Origin: Sutcliffiella rhizosphaerae
GTDB taxonomy: Bacteria; Bacillota; Bacilli; Bacillales; Bacillaceae_I
Assembly (NCBI RefSeq): GCF_917563925.1
Contig: NZ_CAKJTJ010000007.1
Span: 1-64,000, forward strand
DNA: 64,000 nt
Direction of reading: 5' to 3'
Shown: positions 42,531 to 50,795 of the stretch, in pieces
How the letters are laid out: the number at the start of each line of letters is the position of its first letter
How positions within the stretch are numbered: position 1 is the stretch's first letter
The notes under the pieces: generated by a model
Databases searched by the model: none
Seen by the model: only the letters and a program-made list of their open reading frames with translations
What the model was told of the DNA's origin: nothing
Position numbers and translations under genes: made by a program

Positions 42531-43364
42531 TTATTTCAAATCTTCCATTTTGACAAATTCCATGTCTTTAAACGTATAGTTTTCCCCAGCCATCGCCCAA
42601 ATGAATGTGTAATTATTCGTTCCCATTCCTGAATGGATGGACCAAGGTGGAGAAATCACCGCTTGTTCATTTTTCACTACAAGGTGGCGAGTTTCATTTG
42701 GCTCGCCCATAAGGTGGAACACTCGTGATTCCTCATCCATGTCAAAATACAAGTACACTTCCATTCTGCGGTCATGAATATGAGCAGGCATCGTATTCCA
42801 CATGTTGTTTGGTTCAAGCAGAGTCATCCCCATCATTAACTGGCAACTTTGCAACCCTTCTTCATGAATATATTTATAGATGGTTCGTTTATTAGATTCA
42901 CTGTCAGAACCAAGTCTTACAGGCTCCGCTTCTGCAATTGGCAGAACCCGTGTTGGATATTCTTTATGAGCAAGGGCGGAAACAAAATAGAATTTTGCAG
43001 GGCTTGATGCATTTAAACTATGAAAAGTCACTTCCTCTTTTCCTAAACCAACATATAAGCAATCTTGCTTATTTAACTCGTATTCCTCTCCATCGACTGT
43101 TACTTTCCCTTTTGCACCAATATTAATGATTCCAACTTCTCTTCTTTGCAAAAAGTAATCCGTTTGAAGCGTTTCACTACCCTCTAATTTTAGACTAGAC
43201 CCTTCGGTAGGAATTGCTCCTCCTGTTACGACACGATCATAGTGAGAATACACCATATTGATTTCACCCGGGATAAATAAAGACTCTATCAAATACTCGC
43301 TTCTTAAACGTTCTGTTGTATAAGTTTTTGCATCTTGTGGGCTTGCTGCATAACGTACTTCCAT
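42531..43364 (-). CDS. kduI: 5-dehydro-4-deoxy-D-glucuronate isomerase
   Basis: The 277-aa cupin enzyme converts 5-keto-4-deoxyuronate (DKI) to 2,5-diketo-3-deoxygluconate. The start MEVRYAASPQDAKTYTTERL is characteristic, as are GGAIPTEGSSLKLEG, the metal-site section NTMPAHIHDRRMEVYLYFD (His, His, Glu) and the later SPPWSIHSGMGT (His). It lies 43 bases downstream of kduD. Confidence 0.96.
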   Translation of the reverse strand: MEVRYAASPQDAKTYTTERLRSEYLIESLFIPGEINMVYSHYDRVVTGGAIPTEGSSLKLEGSETLQTDYFLQRREVGIINIGAKGKVTVDGEEYELNKQDCLYVGLGKEEVTFHSLNASSPAKFYFVSALAHKEYPTRVLPIAEAEPVRLGSDSESNKRTIYKYIHEEGLQSCQLMMGMTLLEPNNMWNTMPAHIHDRRMEVYLYFDMDEESRVFHLMGEPNETRHLVVKNEQAVISPPWSIHSGMGTNNYTFIWAMAGENYTFKDMEFVKMEDLK

Positions 43365-43407
43365 TAGTATCTCTCCTCTATTTTAAAATTGTTTACTAGT
43401 TATTTTT

Positions 43408-44172
43408 CTACCTTGCCATCCATCCTCCATCGACTGTTAGAATGTGGCCGTTTACATAATCTGATGCGTCAGATGCTAGGAAAATGGCCGCTCCAACAAG
43501 GTCTTCTGGACTTCCCCATCGACCTGCAGGAATTCTTTGTAGAATAGAAGTATTTCTTTCTTCATTATTTCTAAGTGCCTCTGTATTATTGGTTGCGATA
43601 TACCCTGGCGCAATTGCATTTACCTGTACTCCGGCATTTGCCCATTCATTTGCTAATGCCTTTGTCAATCCAGCAACAGCATGCTTACTGGAAGTATATC
43701 CTGGTACCGTAATCCCACCTTGGAAGGATAACAAGGAAGCGATATTGATGATCTTTCCTCTTTTTCTTTCTAACATTGGCTTGCCAAATTCTTGGCATAA
43801 TAGAAATACTGAATGTAGATTTGTATCTACCACTGCCTGCCAATCTTCTAGGCTATGTGTTGCCGCAGGTTCTCTTCTAATAATTCCTGCATTATTTACT
43901 AAAATGTCTATCTCGTTTTCTGCTAATATTTTTTGACAATTAGATTTGATCTCGTTTACCTTTGATAGATCTATTAAATATGTCCTGTACTCTCCACCTA
44001 GCTCCTCAATCTTACTTTCTGTTTCCTGCATATTGTCTTGGTGGCCAACCAACAATACTTTCGCACCTGCCGTGGCAAGACCTAAAGCTATCGCTTGGCC
44101 AATTCCTGTGCGTGCACCAGTTACCAATGCTGTTTTTCCTTTTAATGAAAACAAGTTCTGTAAACCACTCAT
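43408..44172 (-). CDS. kduD: 2-deoxy-D-gluconate 3-dehydrogenase / KDG 5-dehydrogenase
   Basis: The 254-aa classical SDR reduces 2,5-diketo-3-deoxygluconate to KDG with NAD(P)H. Cofactor motif TGARTGIGQA (18-27), NNAG near residue 93, catalytic Ser146, Tyr159 and Lys163 (GYTSSK). It is typical in length and has the KduD end YVNGHILTVDGGWMAR. AAGGAGGATTTCTT precedes the ATG. Confidence 0.94.
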   Translation of the reverse strand: MSGLQNLFSLKGKTALVTGARTGIGQAIALGLATAGAKVLLVGHQDNMQETESKIEELGGEYRTYLIDLSKVNEIKSNCQKILAENEIDILVNNAGIIRREPAATHSLEDWQAVVDTNLHSVFLLCQEFGKPMLERKRGKIINIASLLSFQGGITVPGYTSSKHAVAGLTKALANEWANAGVQVNAIAPGYIATNNTEALRNNEERNTSILQRIPAGRWGSPEDLVGAAIFLASDASDYVNGHILTVDGGWMAR

Positions 44173-44187
44173 AAGAAATCCTCCTTT

Positions 44188-44826
44188 TTATACTGGAACG
44201 GTTTCTTTCTTCTTTTCTTTTGCATTCATTTTTAAGTAGATTATCTCTGTTACTCCACTCATCATGTATGCAAGTAAACTAGCACCAAAGAATGGAATAA
44301 TACCTGGGATAAAGAAGAATAGATATTGTAATAGAAAAATTCCAGCTACCATCAATAGTATAAAATGTGGATAAGATAATCCAATTAGTAAAGCTGTTTT
44401 TACATATTGGAAAAGCTTTAAATTATATTGAACATACACTTGAAAAATCATTAATATTACGATAAAAAATAGGACACAGAAGAAGAGCATTACATAACGT
44501 AAACCGATAGATAGCCAGGCTTCACCTTGAAGTAGGGTTAAATTTAGGTAGAGGAGATAACCTAGTATAAAAAGAAGCATACCGAGCACATTGCTTTTTA
44601 AAAATTCCTTTTTATAATAACCCCAAAAAGTTTTAAACACTGGAAGGTCACTAAACCCTTGCCTGTATTTTCTAATCACTGCAAATAGAGCGGTAGTAGC
44701 AGGCATTATTCCAAACAGTATTCCACCAAGCAAAGTGAAAAGAATCCAGAGTATATTAAGATAGGCAAGTCTCATTATTACTTGGCTAATGTTGTAAAAG
44801 CCTCCCCATAGTCCACCCATTTCCAT
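44188..44826 (-). CDS. yteU: YesL/YteU family membrane protein (DUF624)
   Basis: This 212-aa protein has about five to six membrane helices and the DUF624 pattern NISQVIMRLAYLNILWILFT then LFGIMPATTALFAVIRKY near residues 39-56. YesL and YteU accompany rhamnogalacturonan loci in B. subtilis; a role in assembling or supporting the ABC transporter is suspected but unproven. It follows yteT by five bases. Confidence 0.85.
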   Translation of the reverse strand: MEMGGLWGGFYNISQVIMRLAYLNILWILFTLLGGILFGIMPATTALFAVIRKYRQGFSDLPVFKTFWGYYKKEFLKSNVLGMLLFILGYLLYLNLTLLQGEAWLSIGLRYVMLFFCVLFFIVILMIFQVYVQYNLKLFQYVKTALLIGLSYPHFILLMVAGIFLLQYLFFFIPGIIPFFGASLLAYMMSGVTEIIYLKMNAKEKKKETVPV

Positions 44827-44831
44827 TCCAC

Positions 44832-46118
44832 TCAGCTCCTTTTATTCTTTATCTCTTTTATGTAGATTGGACGATTTTCCATGCTCGAGCGCCAGACTCC
44901 TTCACCAACAGCTATAGAGTAATAGCCTGCTCTTGCGCCAGCCAAAATGTCATATTGCCTTGCTGGATTGGGACCAAGAAATAAATCTTCAAGCAGTAAT
45001 GGGTCTCCACCTCCATGACCACCTTCTGTGTGGACAACATAGATTGTTTCTTTTGATCCGAACAATGGAAAATAATCAATTGTTTGTTGTTCTGGAATAG
45101 GAAATGGAATTCTGCTAGGTTCATGGAACTCCGTTGTCTCCAACCTTCCTTTTGTACCGTTAATAGCTAATTTGTACCCTTCATATGGAGAAGAAAAATT
45201 TACTGAATAACTAAGTAAACTTCCTTTATCGTATTTGACAGTTGCCACATAGGTATCTTCAATATCTATTTCCGAATCAAAAATACAGGCATCTGGACGA
45301 TAGTCGCTGTAGCTGTTTTGGATACTATCTTTATTTGAAAGATGGTCATCCTTCACTTCGGCTTGATTACTCCTAGTGTTCCACCTCATATAGTAGTGAC
45401 AATCTCCTTGTTCGCTACAGGTTTCACAATGTCTACCATCTACTTTTGATGGATTCAGTTCTCCATTTGAACCATAATAATGTAGATTACCAAAGGAAAA
45501 AACTTCAACTGGGTTTTGATCAATCCACCAATTCACCAAATCAAAGTGATGACTGGATTTGTGAATGGACAACCCACCTGAATACTGACGACTTCGATTC
45601 CAGCGTTTGAAATAACTTGCACCATGATACGTATCCAGCATCCAATTTAATTCAATAGATGTGATTCTACCAAGTTTGCCCTCCATAATCATTTCTTTAA
45701 TTTTTCGATGAATCGGACTGTAGCGATAATTAAAGGTGACATAAACAGTTCCTTCACTTTTGGATTCTTCCTCCAACACTTTTAAAGCGTCTTCAACATT
45801 TGTCACCATTGGTTTTTCCGTTATTACATCAAGATTAGAGCGAAGCCCTTCAATAATGTAAGAAAAATGAGTGTCATCTCTGCCTGCAACTATAATTGTT
45901 TCTGCACCAGTCTCAGAAATCATTTGCTTAAACTGATCTTGATGGAAGAACGGGACATCCTGAAGGATTGGAAACTTCCTTTTACAAATTTCATCTCTCA
46001 AAGGATCTACATCGAGTAAACCAACAATGGTGTATTTTCCAGAAAACAGATGTACTATTGGTTCAATAAACATATTTAACGCTCGATTACTTAATCCGCA
46101 AATCGCTACTTTTTTCAT
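44832..46118 (-). CDS. yteT: Gfo/Idh/MocA family oxidoreductase (YteT-like)
   Basis: The 428-aa protein has an N-terminal NAD(P)-binding Rossmann fold (VAICGLSNRALNMFIEPIVH; EKPMVTNVEDAL) and the GFO_IDH_MocA_C domain. A cysteine set, HCETCSEQGDCHYYMRWN (about residues 218-235), may bind a metal. Length equals YteT of B. subtilis and the order yteR-yteS-yteT-yteU is conserved. The sugar substrate is not known, probably a rhamnose- or galacturonate-derived oligosaccharide. Start overlaps the yteS stop by four bases. Confidence 0.88.
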   Translation of the reverse strand: MKKVAICGLSNRALNMFIEPIVHLFSGKYTIVGLLDVDPLRDEICKRKFPILQDVPFFHQDQFKQMISETGAETIIVAGRDDTHFSYIIEGLRSNLDVITEKPMVTNVEDALKVLEEESKSEGTVYVTFNYRYSPIHRKIKEMIMEGKLGRITSIELNWMLDTYHGASYFKRWNRSRQYSGGLSIHKSSHHFDLVNWWIDQNPVEVFSFGNLHYYGSNGELNPSKVDGRHCETCSEQGDCHYYMRWNTRSNQAEVKDDHLSNKDSIQNSYSDYRPDACIFDSEIDIEDTYVATVKYDKGSLLSYSVNFSSPYEGYKLAINGTKGRLETTEFHEPSRIPFPIPEQQTIDYFPLFGSKETIYVVHTEGGHGGGDPLLLEDLFLGPNPARQYDILAGARAGYYSIAVGEGVWRSSMENRPIYIKEIKNKRS

Positions 46119-46645
46119 TGGACTACCCCATCTTTTCCCACTAATGATTTCAATAAACTTAGCGCTTCTTCACTTTTTTTGCTATATATAGGAAGTACAG
46201 CTACTAGTTCCGCAGAATCAGGTATTTTATCCAACAAACTTGTTGATACCGGAACTGCATACACTCGCACAACTTTATTGTCATCTTCCGCTTTTAACGC
46301 ACTATCAATATCTTCCACCATGTCATCAAGTGGGTGTAAACCGACAGGATCGAGTATCGCAGACAGCATCTCTTTTTCTACAATTAAGATATCTCCTGAG
46401 TGAGCGACAATGTCTATCATGACTCTTTCCAACATGCCTGGGAAAAGTTTTACAGATACCTTTGTTCCTTCAGGTATGTTATCTATAAATGGATTTTCAC
46501 CCTTTATGATTGAATCCTGAGGGAGGTTGGTGTAAACAAAGACCTCAACACTTTCACTGTCCTTGTTTTGACAGGCTGTCAAAACAAGGACTAAGAATAG
46601 CAAAAGGATTATGCTGATTGTTGATTGTATCTTGCTTTTTTTCAT
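46115..46645 (-). CDS. yteS: YteS-like putative lipoprotein
   Basis: The 176-aa lipoprotein has signal and lipobox LTAC (Cys25). The mature domain alternates strands and helices (VEVFVYTNLPQDSIIKGENP, VKLFPGMLERVMIDIVAHSG) and resembles part of a periplasmic-binding fold. B. subtilis YteS (169 aa) has the same place in the operon; no function is established. An exported lipoprotein between two cytoplasmic enzyme genes suggests a link to substrate capture or to the membrane regulator. Confidence 0.75.
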   Translation of the reverse strand: MKKSKIQSTISIILLLFLVLVLTACQNKDSESVEVFVYTNLPQDSIIKGENPFIDNIPEGTKVSVKLFPGMLERVMIDIVAHSGDILIVEKEMLSAILDPVGLHPLDDMVEDIDSALKAEDDNKVVRVYAVPVSTSLLDKIPDSAELVAVLPIYSKKSEEALSLLKSLVGKDGVVQ

Positions 46646-46670
46646 GATTTTCCCTCCCCCTGGCTATATA

Positions 46671-47777
46671 CTATTCGTTACTCAATAGTTTCTCCATCTC
46701 CAAGCATGCGAAGATGAACGAGCCTGCACCGTGTAGATCATTTTGACTGCACTCTCTGTTTACGTAATAGTCATACGTTCCGATGGAAGTACCAATACAA
46801 ATGTCCTTTAGTACCAATTCACCTGAATCAGATTCCTCCACTTTGTGCTGAATCATTCCTTGGAACCCATTTTTTGCAAACTCCGCATACTCTTTGCCTA
46901 CATACCCTTTAGTCACTGCTTTCGCAATCGTATATACAAACAAACTTGTGCAAGAAGTTTCAAGCCAGTTATCCTCAAGGTGACCCTTATCTATTACTTG
47001 ATACCATAATCCACTTTCCTTGTCCTGATACTTCGTAATAGATTCTACATACTGTTTCACCACATGAATCCACTCATCACGCTTTGGGTGATTTTCCGGA
47101 AGCAAGTCAATCATGTCAATAACAGCTAAACCGTACCATCCAAGTGCTCTTCCCCAAAACTCCGGTGCACAATGGTTTCCGTCATTCACCCATGGCTGTA
47201 CCCCTTTTTCATCCCAACCGTGATAATACAAGCCTGTTTTTTCATCTTTTGTATGTTTTCTCATAAGTTGTTCCTGATGGATAACCATGTCAACTAACCC
47301 AGGCTCATTGAAATCCCTTGCATATGTCAAAGCATACGGTCCACCCATATATAATCCATCAAGCCACATTTGATATGGATATTTGTCTTTATGCCAAAAA
47401 CCACCTTCATTTGTTACATTTAATGTTGTATATAGGTTGCGTAGCTTTTTTGCAGCAAGTTGATATTTTCTTTCACCAGTACGTTTATAGATAGTAAAAA
47501 GTAGCAAACCTGCCTGTATGGCATCTAGCTCGTCTCTTGCAAAATAAAAGTTTCCATTTTCATCTACTAAATGATCTACATAGGATTTTACATAGTCGTA
47601 GTATTTTTCATTTGAAGTGTATTCCCATACTCGTTCCATCCCACAAAGAAATACACCTTGATGGTAATGCCATCGATTTGCTGGGGGAAGCTCAGCAGTT
47701 GTATACGTGTTCATTAATGTTTCACTTATTTTCTCTGCATAATATAAAGGGGCTTTTATCTTCAGTGTCTCAGCCAT
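46671..47777 (-). CDS. yteR: Unsaturated rhamnogalacturonyl hydrolase (GH105, YteR)
   Basis: The 368-aa (alpha/alpha)6-barrel hydrolase removes the unsaturated galacturonyl residue from rhamnogalacturonan disaccharides made by lyases. It has PPANRWHYHQGVFLCGMERV at the start, ARDELDAIQAG with Asp85 and QMWLDGLYMGGPY with Asp140; these align with the catalytic pair Asp88/Asp143 of B. subtilis YteR. No signal peptide, so it is cytoplasmic. A perfect cre lies 25 bases upstream, and the AraC-type regulator is divergent. Confidence 0.93.
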   Translation of the reverse strand: MAETLKIKAPLYYAEKISETLMNTYTTAELPPANRWHYHQGVFLCGMERVWEYTSNEKYYDYVKSYVDHLVDENGNFYFARDELDAIQAGLLLFTIYKRTGERKYQLAAKKLRNLYTTLNVTNEGGFWHKDKYPYQMWLDGLYMGGPYALTYARDFNEPGLVDMVIHQEQLMRKHTKDEKTGLYYHGWDEKGVQPWVNDGNHCAPEFWGRALGWYGLAVIDMIDLLPENHPKRDEWIHVVKQYVESITKYQDKESGLWYQVIDKGHLEDNWLETSCTSLFVYTIAKAVTKGYVGKEYAEFAKNGFQGMIQHKVEESDSGELVLKDICIGTSIGTYDYYVNRECSQNDLHGAGSFIFACLEMEKLLSNE

Positions 47778-47801
47778 TTTAGATTCTCCTTCTCCTCACT
47801 T

Positions 47802-47815
47802 TGTAAGCGATATCA
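47802..47815. promoter_or_regulatory. CcpA cre site upstream of yteR
   Basis: TGTAAGCGATATCA fits the cre consensus TGWAANCGNTNWCA at all 14 positions, just upstream of the yteR RBS. This position favours roadblock or promoter occlusion when preferred sugars are present. Confidence 0.8.
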
Positions 47816-47915
47816 TTTTTATAAAAAATTTTTAGCAGAAAATAACAACTATTATTTTTTAAAATTTCTGCCTTTTCTAATTACAATGTTACTTTTTCTC
47901 CTCTATTACCGCTAC

Positions 47916-47973
47916 AATCATAAAATGATAATCTTCCAAAATAGCTAGATAACGCAATAATCATAAAATGATA
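47916..47973. promoter_or_regulatory. Pair of 15-bp direct repeats in the yteR-ytdP intergenic region
   Basis: AATCATAAAATGATA occurs at 47916-47930 and again at 47959-47973, 43 bases (about four helical turns) apart. Each is itself an inverted repeat (ATCAT/ATGAT). A partial third copy (AAAATGATTA) lies near 47996. AraC-family regulators bind direct repeats, so these are the best candidates for the YtdP operator. Confidence 0.55.
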
Positions 47974-48081
47974 TGACATAATGACCACAATATTAGAAAA
48001 TGATTATGTAGATTTGTTTGGGAAATAGATTATAATTAGTTTACAAACTAGAAATTTTCAGAATATTGACGGAGGGGTGTC

Positions 48082-50379
48082 ATGACTAAAAAGCCGAAAA
48101 ATTACTACTATAAAATAATAACCTTTACTCTTTTATTGGCTACCATTCCAGTCATTATTGTGGGGTTGTTTTCTTACTTAAAATCTTCTGAAGTAATTCA
48201 GAATAACGTTGCAGAAGAAAAATTACAAAGTATCTATCAAATTCAAACAAACATAGAACAGGTTCTAAAAACCGTCGATCATTCTTTAACCTACTTTGTT
48301 TCGACAAATCATCTAAACCAGATTCTTAGGGAACCTCTCACTCCCTACCAATTTCAACTCTATAATCAGGCAAAAAAAGAATTGAGCAGTCTTCAAACAA
48401 AGGAGACTGGAGTGGAAGACATCATTCTCGTCAGTTTGCAAGAAAGATGGGCTATAAATAACCAAGGCCTTCAGCGCCTGACAGATGAGGAAAATACCGA
48501 AATCTATCACAGGTACGTAGAAGAACCTCAAGGTGCTGCTTGGGTATTGGAAAAAAATGAGGAAACGCTTTTTACTAATAGCAGAAGCAATACTTGCACA
48601 TACCATTTGAACCTTGTGAAACACATGCCATTTACGAGCTCCAATAAAACTGGCATGGCCATTGCTAAAATACCAGCATGTTCATTTAATGATATTATTG
48701 CAGTCCAGCCAGAAACAGAAACGACCATTATTCTAGATGATAAATTCCAAGTAGTAGGTCATAGTAATTTCTCTCAGATTTCTGATGATTTTTCCGAACT
48801 AGATTACTTAAATCAATTAAAATCAACTGAAGAAAAAACAGGACAATTTAATGTCGATATTAATGGAACCGTTTACAAAATTACGTATCGAAAATCCAAC
48901 TATAATAATTGGACTTACGTTTCTTTAATAAGTGTCAGCAATCTTAACCAGCAATCAAGTTCTATCGGTTGGTTTACTTTAATCATCTGTTCTGTTTTCC
49001 TATTTTTCTCCTTAATTTTCTCTCTCATAGGTTCAAGGAGAATCTATAAACCAATCCACCGTTTGCAGGAAATGGTTTCTAAAGGTATGACATCAAAAAC
49101 CGGCAGCGAGCATAAAAGTGAATTTGAGCTAATCGAAGATCGTATTCACTATATGCTAGATCAAAACGTGCAACTTGAGAGCAAGTTACAAGGTCAAGTC
49201 ACTCAGCTGAAACAATTCTTCACAGTCAAGCTGTTGCAAGGAAAAGTAAGTGAGCATGAAATTCAATCTAAGATGCTTTCATATGGCTATAACCAAGAGT
49301 GGAAACGATTATGTGTTTTAACCGTACAAATCGACTCTTTGGAAGAATCGATGTTTAACGTCAAGGAAGAAGACCTATTGCTGTTTGCAATTAATACAAT
49401 GGTAGAAGATTTCATTCCATCCGAAGTCCGCTTGACTCCCATTGTTAAAAACCATACTCAAGTAACCATCATTCAAAGTAACCATCAAACGGATGAAGAG
49501 TATACGCTTTACTTGAACAATATAGCTCAGGAAATTCAAACTAAAGTAAAAGAGGAATTAAATTTACCTATCAGCATTGGCATCAGTCTCCCATATGAGA
49601 AATTGATTAATACTGGTGCAGCTTATAAAGAAGGGGTAGAGGCATTAAAATACCGGATAAAATTTGATCAGGAATCCATTATCTTTTTCGAAAATCTGGA
49701 AAGAGGAACTGCTTTTCACACATACTTCCCTAAACAAATTGAAAATGCCGTATTCGATGCCATTAAAGTTTGCGATAAAGAGAAAGTGGACGAAGAACTT
49801 AATAAGTTGTTACGTGTCATTTTGGAAAAAAACCTTAACCATACACAATACAGAATCTCTATTGTCCGCTTCTTAAATAATTTATTGGAACTAATGCAGA
49901 CATTAGGAATCGATGTGTTGGAACTGGAATACAAAATGTCTATGTTCGATCAATTGTACGAACTAAAGACCTTGAAGGAAATTGAAAATTGGTTTAAGGA
50001 TATTATTATATATCCACTTATTAACAATGTGGAAGAAAGGACAAACTCTCAATATAAGAATTTGTCAGATAAAATCATCCATATAGTCCAACAGGAGTTT
50101 GATTCTGATATTACATTAGAATCCATTGCTACTAGACTGCACTATAATCCAAATTATTTAAGTAGCATTTTCCGGAAAGAAACGAACATGTCCTTCAGTG
50201 AGTACCTCTCCCTATATCGTTTAACGACCGCCAAACAATGGCTGGAAGAAACAGATATGTCTGTACGGGAAATCTCGGAGAAACTGAAATATACAAACTC
50301 ACAAAACTTTATTCGCTCCTTTAAGAAAATCGAAGGCACAACGCCAGGAAAATACCGAGACTTAAAAAGAGCCCAGTAA
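48082..50379 (+). CDS. ytdP: Membrane-bound AraC-family regulator (YtdP/YesS type)
   Basis: The 765-aa regulator has a TM helix at about 11-32, an extracellular sensor region of about 260 residues (dCACHE-like), a second TM near 295-318 (SIGWFTLIICSVFLFFSLIF), a linker and a C-terminal double helix-turn-helix AraC domain (about 665-762) with DITLESIATRLHYNPNYLSS and MSVREISEKLKYTNSQNFIR. It is likely to sense an extracellular pectin fragment, or a loaded binding protein, and activate the island. GGAGGGGTGTC precedes the ATG. It is the only plus-strand gene inside the main block. Confidence 0.88.
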   Translation: MTKKPKNYYYKIITFTLLLATIPVIIVGLFSYLKSSEVIQNNVAEEKLQSIYQIQTNIEQVLKTVDHSLTYFVSTNHLNQILREPLTPYQFQLYNQAKKELSSLQTKETGVEDIILVSLQERWAINNQGLQRLTDEENTEIYHRYVEEPQGAAWVLEKNEETLFTNSRSNTCTYHLNLVKHMPFTSSNKTGMAIAKIPACSFNDIIAVQPETETTIILDDKFQVVGHSNFSQISDDFSELDYLNQLKSTEEKTGQFNVDINGTVYKITYRKSNYNNWTYVSLISVSNLNQQSSSIGWFTLIICSVFLFFSLIFSLIGSRRIYKPIHRLQEMVSKGMTSKTGSEHKSEFELIEDRIHYMLDQNVQLESKLQGQVTQLKQFFTVKLLQGKVSEHEIQSKMLSYGYNQEWKRLCVLTVQIDSLEESMFNVKEEDLLLFAINTMVEDFIPSEVRLTPIVKNHTQVTIIQSNHQTDEEYTLYLNNIAQEIQTKVKEELNLPISIGISLPYEKLINTGAAYKEGVEALKYRIKFDQESIIFFENLERGTAFHTYFPKQIENAVFDAIKVCDKEKVDEELNKLLRVILEKNLNHTQYRISIVRFLNNLLELMQTLGIDVLELEYKMSMFDQLYELKTLKEIENWFKDIIIYPLINNVEERTNSQYKNLSDKIIHIVQQEFDSDITLESIATRLHYNPNYLSSIFRKETNMSFSEYLSLYRLTTAKQWLEETDMSVREISEKLKYTNSQNFIRSFKKIEGTTPGKYRDLKRAQ

Positions 50380-50382
50380 CTA

Positions 50383-50700
50383 GAAAAGCGGAAGCGCCTT
50401 GTTCAGCCCCGACAAGCATAAGACAAGGTGGCAAGAAGGTTGATCTTTACCTTCTTGACGCATTGGCTTATGACCTCGAGGGGCTAGGCGCTGGAGCTAG
50501 ACAACCCGAAAAGCGGAAGCGCCTTGTTCAGCCCCGACAAGCATAAGACAAGGTGGCGAGAAGGTTGATCTTTACCTTCTTGACGCATTGGCTTATGACC
50601 TCGAGGGGCTAGGCGCTGGAGCTAGACAACCCGAAAAGCGAAAGGCGCCCGTTCAGTCACGTACAAACTAACTTTGTCTAGTTTCAACAGCTAGCACCCA
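50383..50700 (+). repeat. Tandem 125-bp repeats, two full and one partial copy
   Basis: Units start at 50383, 50508 and 50633, exactly 125 bases apart; the first two are nearly identical and the third decays after about 30 bases. They begin GAAAAGCGGAAGCGCC and are the inverted-orientation relatives of the repeats at 33473-33710. The first unit starts four bases after the ytdP stop. Confidence 0.88.
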
Positions 50701-50740
50701 AAGCAACGTTTTTATAGTTTTCTAAGTAGATTAAGCCCCC

Positions 50741-50773
50741 ACCCAAAAAGCAGTGAAAAGTTTCTTTTTGGGT
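50741..50773. terminator. Possible terminator hairpin
   Basis: ACCCAAAAAG pairs with CTTTTTGGGT around a 13-base loop between the repeats and the convergent GH43 gene. The T tract is poor in both directions. Confidence 0.45.
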
Positions 50774-50795
50774 TATTCTTTATGAGCTCTTTTCT

